A stretch of DNA of 64,000 bases. Origin: Tamarix chinensis (taxonomy: Eukaryota; Streptophyta; Magnoliopsida; Caryophyllales; Tamaricaceae). Each line of letters begins with the position of its first letter. Position 1 is the first letter of the stretch. Under the pieces are notes generated by a model. It did not search any database and was not told the DNA's origin. It worked only from the letters and a program-made list of their open reading frames with translations. A program made the translations under genes and the position numbers. The stretch covers positions 4,903,391 to 4,967,390 of the forward strand of contig CM060174.1 in the NCBI GenBank assembly GCA_030549775.1. The letters are read 5' to 3'. Below, one piece after another: positions 60,964 through 64,000 of this stretch.

Positions 60964-62849
60964 GTAGGTTCAAATACTGCTTTAGGCTAGTCTACGAATT
61001 TATGCTATGACATTATAGGTTTTTATGCTAGCATACATGCAGGCCTTTTATAGAGGTTTCCTGTATTGCCTATGATTTTGATCTGTATAAAAATGAAGCT
61101 CTATGTCTTCTCATTCACGATGTTATGTTTTGGTGGTGCGTAAGTCGAGTTGTATTAGTTATGCTGATAATGACCGAGGAAGCCAACCAAAATGTTCAAA
61201 TAATTTCTTTTGAATAAAAAATTGTCTATGCAAATTGTCGAGTAATGAGTTTTGGTTTGGGTTTGGAACTTGTTTATTTGTTGCAATCATTAAACATGCC
61301 TCAATCAAGTGCGAGCACATCATTGAACATGTAAGTATTTATTTAATTATTTTCAAAATAATTTTTCTTTAAATGGATTCAATGAATTATTCTTTTATTC
61401 CTTAAAGGGTTGTATAAAGATGAAGGACGCATTAATTCAATATATTCTATTATAAGCACGGTATGTATGAATGCACTTAATTATAAGCATGGCAATCTCT
61501 CGCACCAGCCATTCCGGTGTTAATGTTTATTTCTTTCTATAGATTGGGGAGTGGGAAGGATAATGAATGAAATTCTATTTGGCAATATAGTACTCAATTT
61601 AAGATCAGGGGTTATGAGTGATAAGTATGAATGATGGAAAATGTGTGATGAATGGGGTTGTCATCTCTTTTACGGACAATGGTTGTTTTTACAATCAGTA
61701 CCCAGACTGTTTCTGAGCAACTCAAGGGGTGTATGGATTAGGCTTCTGAAAACCTAATTTTTGTGGGTTGGATTTTCTGCCAATGATGAAGATGAAGTAG
61801 ATGGAACTTTGACTATATATTCAAAATGCTTGAAGATGCCTTCTCCTCCTGAAAGATTGTTGATTTCTGTTGTTATTAGAGAAATGTGCCTCTAAGAATT
61901 CCGCTTGGTTTTCAAAGTATTGTATGATTTGGCAGAACGTAGTGGAGTGGTGTTGTTCATGTAGGGTTCCATTGGTCACTGAACCGTAGGAAGCTGGATG
62001 GAGGCCATTAAGGCTGTAAGTGTTATTTATGATGGTTTACTAGCATGTTAAAAAGTGACCATGAAGTATGATATTCTTCCAACTACTCACATATGACATT
62101 GGTTAGATATGTGGTTATAATTCCGTGTTGGTGCGCAAACTGCATTGGGGTTCTGTGACAGTTTCTCCTTTAACTGTATAATGTACCATTGTGTATCTAA
62201 GTCAAGGACAGGACAGTGACACTTGTGGATTATCCTAGCTATCTTGGAAATGTATCCAAAGTTTGAAGACCTCTTTGGGCATGAGTGTGGTTAGCTCCAA
62301 GTCAACTTATTTGTGGAGAATAGCATTACTTGATGCTTCATTTGTGCTCTTCTGTGCAGTGGCTGAGGTGTCTTTGTTGTATTCTCACCATTTAGGCAAG
62401 TTCTACCTAGTCAATGGATACTTTTATTGTATATGAAATTATGAGTTGACCCTAAGATAATGTAATGAATTATATAGAATGAAGTATCTGGGGCAGCAGA
62501 GAGATTTGATGCAGGCATGCCATGCTGCTGAAGTGGATGGTTTGGTTTCTGGATTTAGTGTTGAATGAGTTTGGGGCGACTTTCCCTGTTTCCCGTTATC
62601 CTTTTTTTTGGTGTGTTTGTTTCATTTTCATGTTGGAATATCTTGGGTTCTTAGAAATATATTGGTCCAACGAGTTTATAAGCTTAGGAGGATTTGAAAA
62701 GGTCTTTGTCTTGAATTATATGAAACTGAGAAGCTTTGATCTTTTGATAGGAGAATATAGTACCTCATCTATATCCCTTGGTTTCAAATGATGGAATCTG
62801 CTCTACCCCTTAGTGTAATTCCTATACATTATTTTCCAGAATACTTAGT

Positions 62850-63648
62850 ATGGCTGGAAGAAACCGTATGCCTCGCCATCCAAATGATTTCCTTGGGCTT
62901 CCTGATGTTTCACGGCCAATGGTTAACCGAGGGCCAAGACCTGTAGCCCTACATCCTGCTGCTCTGGAGGAGGAGCTTGATCTCCAACATAGGGAGATTC
63001 AGAGGATTCTTGCTGATAATCGTCACGTGGTTGATGAAAATGTTTTGCTTGAAAGGGAACTTATTGCTGCAAAAGATGAAATCCACAAGTTGAATCAAGT
63101 TATACCAAAGCTCCGTGCTGATAGAGATGTGCGTGCTAGGGAATTGATTGAGAGGGGTTTAAAGCTAGAAGCTGATCTTCATGCCACTGAGCCTCTCAGG
63201 GCAGAAGTGATACAGCTGAGAGGTGATGCTCAAAAATTAAATTCATTACGACGGGATTTGACTGCTCAAGTTCAGGTTCTCTCTGAAGACATTACCAGAT
63301 TGCGAAAGGAGAATGAACAGGTGACTTCTATGAGAGCTGAAGTTGATAAAATGCGTAAGGAGCTGATGGAAGCCAGGTTGAATCTTTTACCTATTAACTT
63401 TGTTTTTCACCCTTCTTTTGGTTCTTCTGAAGTCAACTGTAGTCTGGACCATCTGCATCTGAGCTGTTGATTACTTTCTTACTGATCCTGATGAACTATT
63501 AGGAGAGCACTTGAATATGAAAAAAAGGCAAATGAGGAGCAGTTTGAACAGAAGCAATCAATGGAGAAAAACCTTGTTTCCATGGCTCATGAAATAGAGA
63601 AGCTTCGCAGTAAGCAGCTGAACATGGATAGGAGGGCCCCTGTACTTG
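62850..63648 (+). CDS. FLX-like coiled-coil protein (FLXL3/4 type), 5' part
   Basis: Coding exon 1 is 62850-63376, preceded by an acceptor at 62838-62839 (TTTTCCAG). Exon 2 is 63503-63648, ending CTTG|GTAATG; the gene continues beyond the window. Exon 1 breaks inside an Arg codon (AG|G) and joins to give EARRALEYEKK. The N-terminus MAGRNRMPRHPNDFLGLPD, then HPAALEEELDLQHREIQR, and a continuous coiled coil over about residues 35-215 (ADRDVRARELIERGLKLEAD; SMEKNLVSMAHEIEKLR) identify the FLX/FLX-like family. These are partners of FRIGIDA-type complexes that raise FLC expression in Arabidopsis; FLX-like members have broader, less known roles. The 224 residues seen cover most of the coiled coil; the glycine-rich tail is missing. 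The long 5' intron system at 59935-62839 is inferred. Confidence 0.92.
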
Positions 63649-64000
63649 GTAATGAGCTGACATTTATTTGTTTTTTACCACAACTTATGGGTACTAATGC
63701 TGTCTTGCACTATATATGTGCTGCTTCGTTATAATAGTTCTGACATTTAGGATTATAGATAGTTGATGTCTGCTACAATGCTTGATGAAGCTTACTTATT
63801 AGTTGGGGTGAAATCTTCACCTTTTTACTCCTAGTATTTTTATCTTGTACCCCAGTTTCAACCAATGAGGAGCTTGGCAGGTTAGAATATGGTAGATGTC
63901 TTGGTTTCTTAGTTTTTGAAGGTGGTTACTTTTATGTTGTGTGGGGACAAGCATCGCCCAAGGCAGCAGAGGGGTAAAACAATTGTGCCATGGGCTGCCC
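63649..64000 (+). other. Intron 2 of the FLX-like gene, to the window edge
   Basis: Starts GTAATGAGCT and is T-rich with no convincing next exon before the window ends. Confidence 0.6.

Noticed and set aside
62522..62791. 89-residue open frame before the FLX-like start
   Set aside because: Lies in the inferred 5' intron, has no family resemblance, and ends before the acceptor at 62839.
1..64000. tRNA genes and other standard structured RNAs
   Set aside because: No cloverleaf with proper A and B boxes was noticed by eye; only 5S-like pieces inside Cassandra. A tRNAscan/Infernal run would be decisive.

Overview
This is a nuclear window from a flowering plant. It has spliced plant-specific transcription-factor genes (LOB-domain and B-box/CCT), a FLX-like coiled-coil gene, GT-AG introns, and AT-rich DNA packed with plant transposon families (LTR elements, LINEs, CACTA, hAT, PIF/Harbinger, a Cassandra TRIM). 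I cannot name the species. Three host genes look intact: a class II LBD gene (4368-5378, +, two exons), a BBX14-17/COL16-type gene (53791-52142, -, two exons), and the 5' part of a FLX-like gene (first non-coding exon near 59.9 kb, start codon 62850, running off the right edge).

Layout. 1-2250: decayed LINE reverse-transcriptase gene (-) interrupted by a Cassandra element (499-1256) whose LTRs carry 5S-rRNA-like sequence. 2.3-5.4 kb: LBD gene and promoter. 5.95-6.55 kb: second LINE 3' end. 9-21.4 kb: long TGTAACACC...TTACA elements read as solo LTRs, one split by a PIF/Harbinger element, overlapping a 1.3-kb tandem duplication. 25398-48703: one Ty1/copia element (-), about 5.8 kb when its insertions are subtracted. 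It was hit by a LINE, by a long LTR that holds another LTR that holds a hAT MITE that holds a second hAT MITE, by a further long LTR, and by a CACTA element. 48950-51315: second CACTA element. 52.1-54.3 kb: BBX gene. 55.6-58.8 kb: another solo LTR. 59.6 kb to the end: FLX-like gene.

The most interesting content is cargo. CACTA element 1 (43675-47953, target duplication ATT) carries the last exons and introns of a gene for plant RNase J with its C-terminal GT-1/trihelix domain. CACTA element 2 (48950-51315, target duplication ATA) carries a complete, indel-free histone H4 reading frame broken by two nonsense changes. Both share GACC-rich subterminal repeats, so one non-autonomous gene-capturing CACTA family appears twice within 8 kb. 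The long LTRs have their own architecture: four copies each keep six copies of a short CCACTATTATT...GGTGGA module.

The host genes show no operon-like relation to each other; they are islands in repeat-rich DNA. Target-site duplications were read by eye at nearly every insertion, so the order of insertions can be followed directly. Similarity statements to protein families rest on recognition of conserved motifs, not on a database search.
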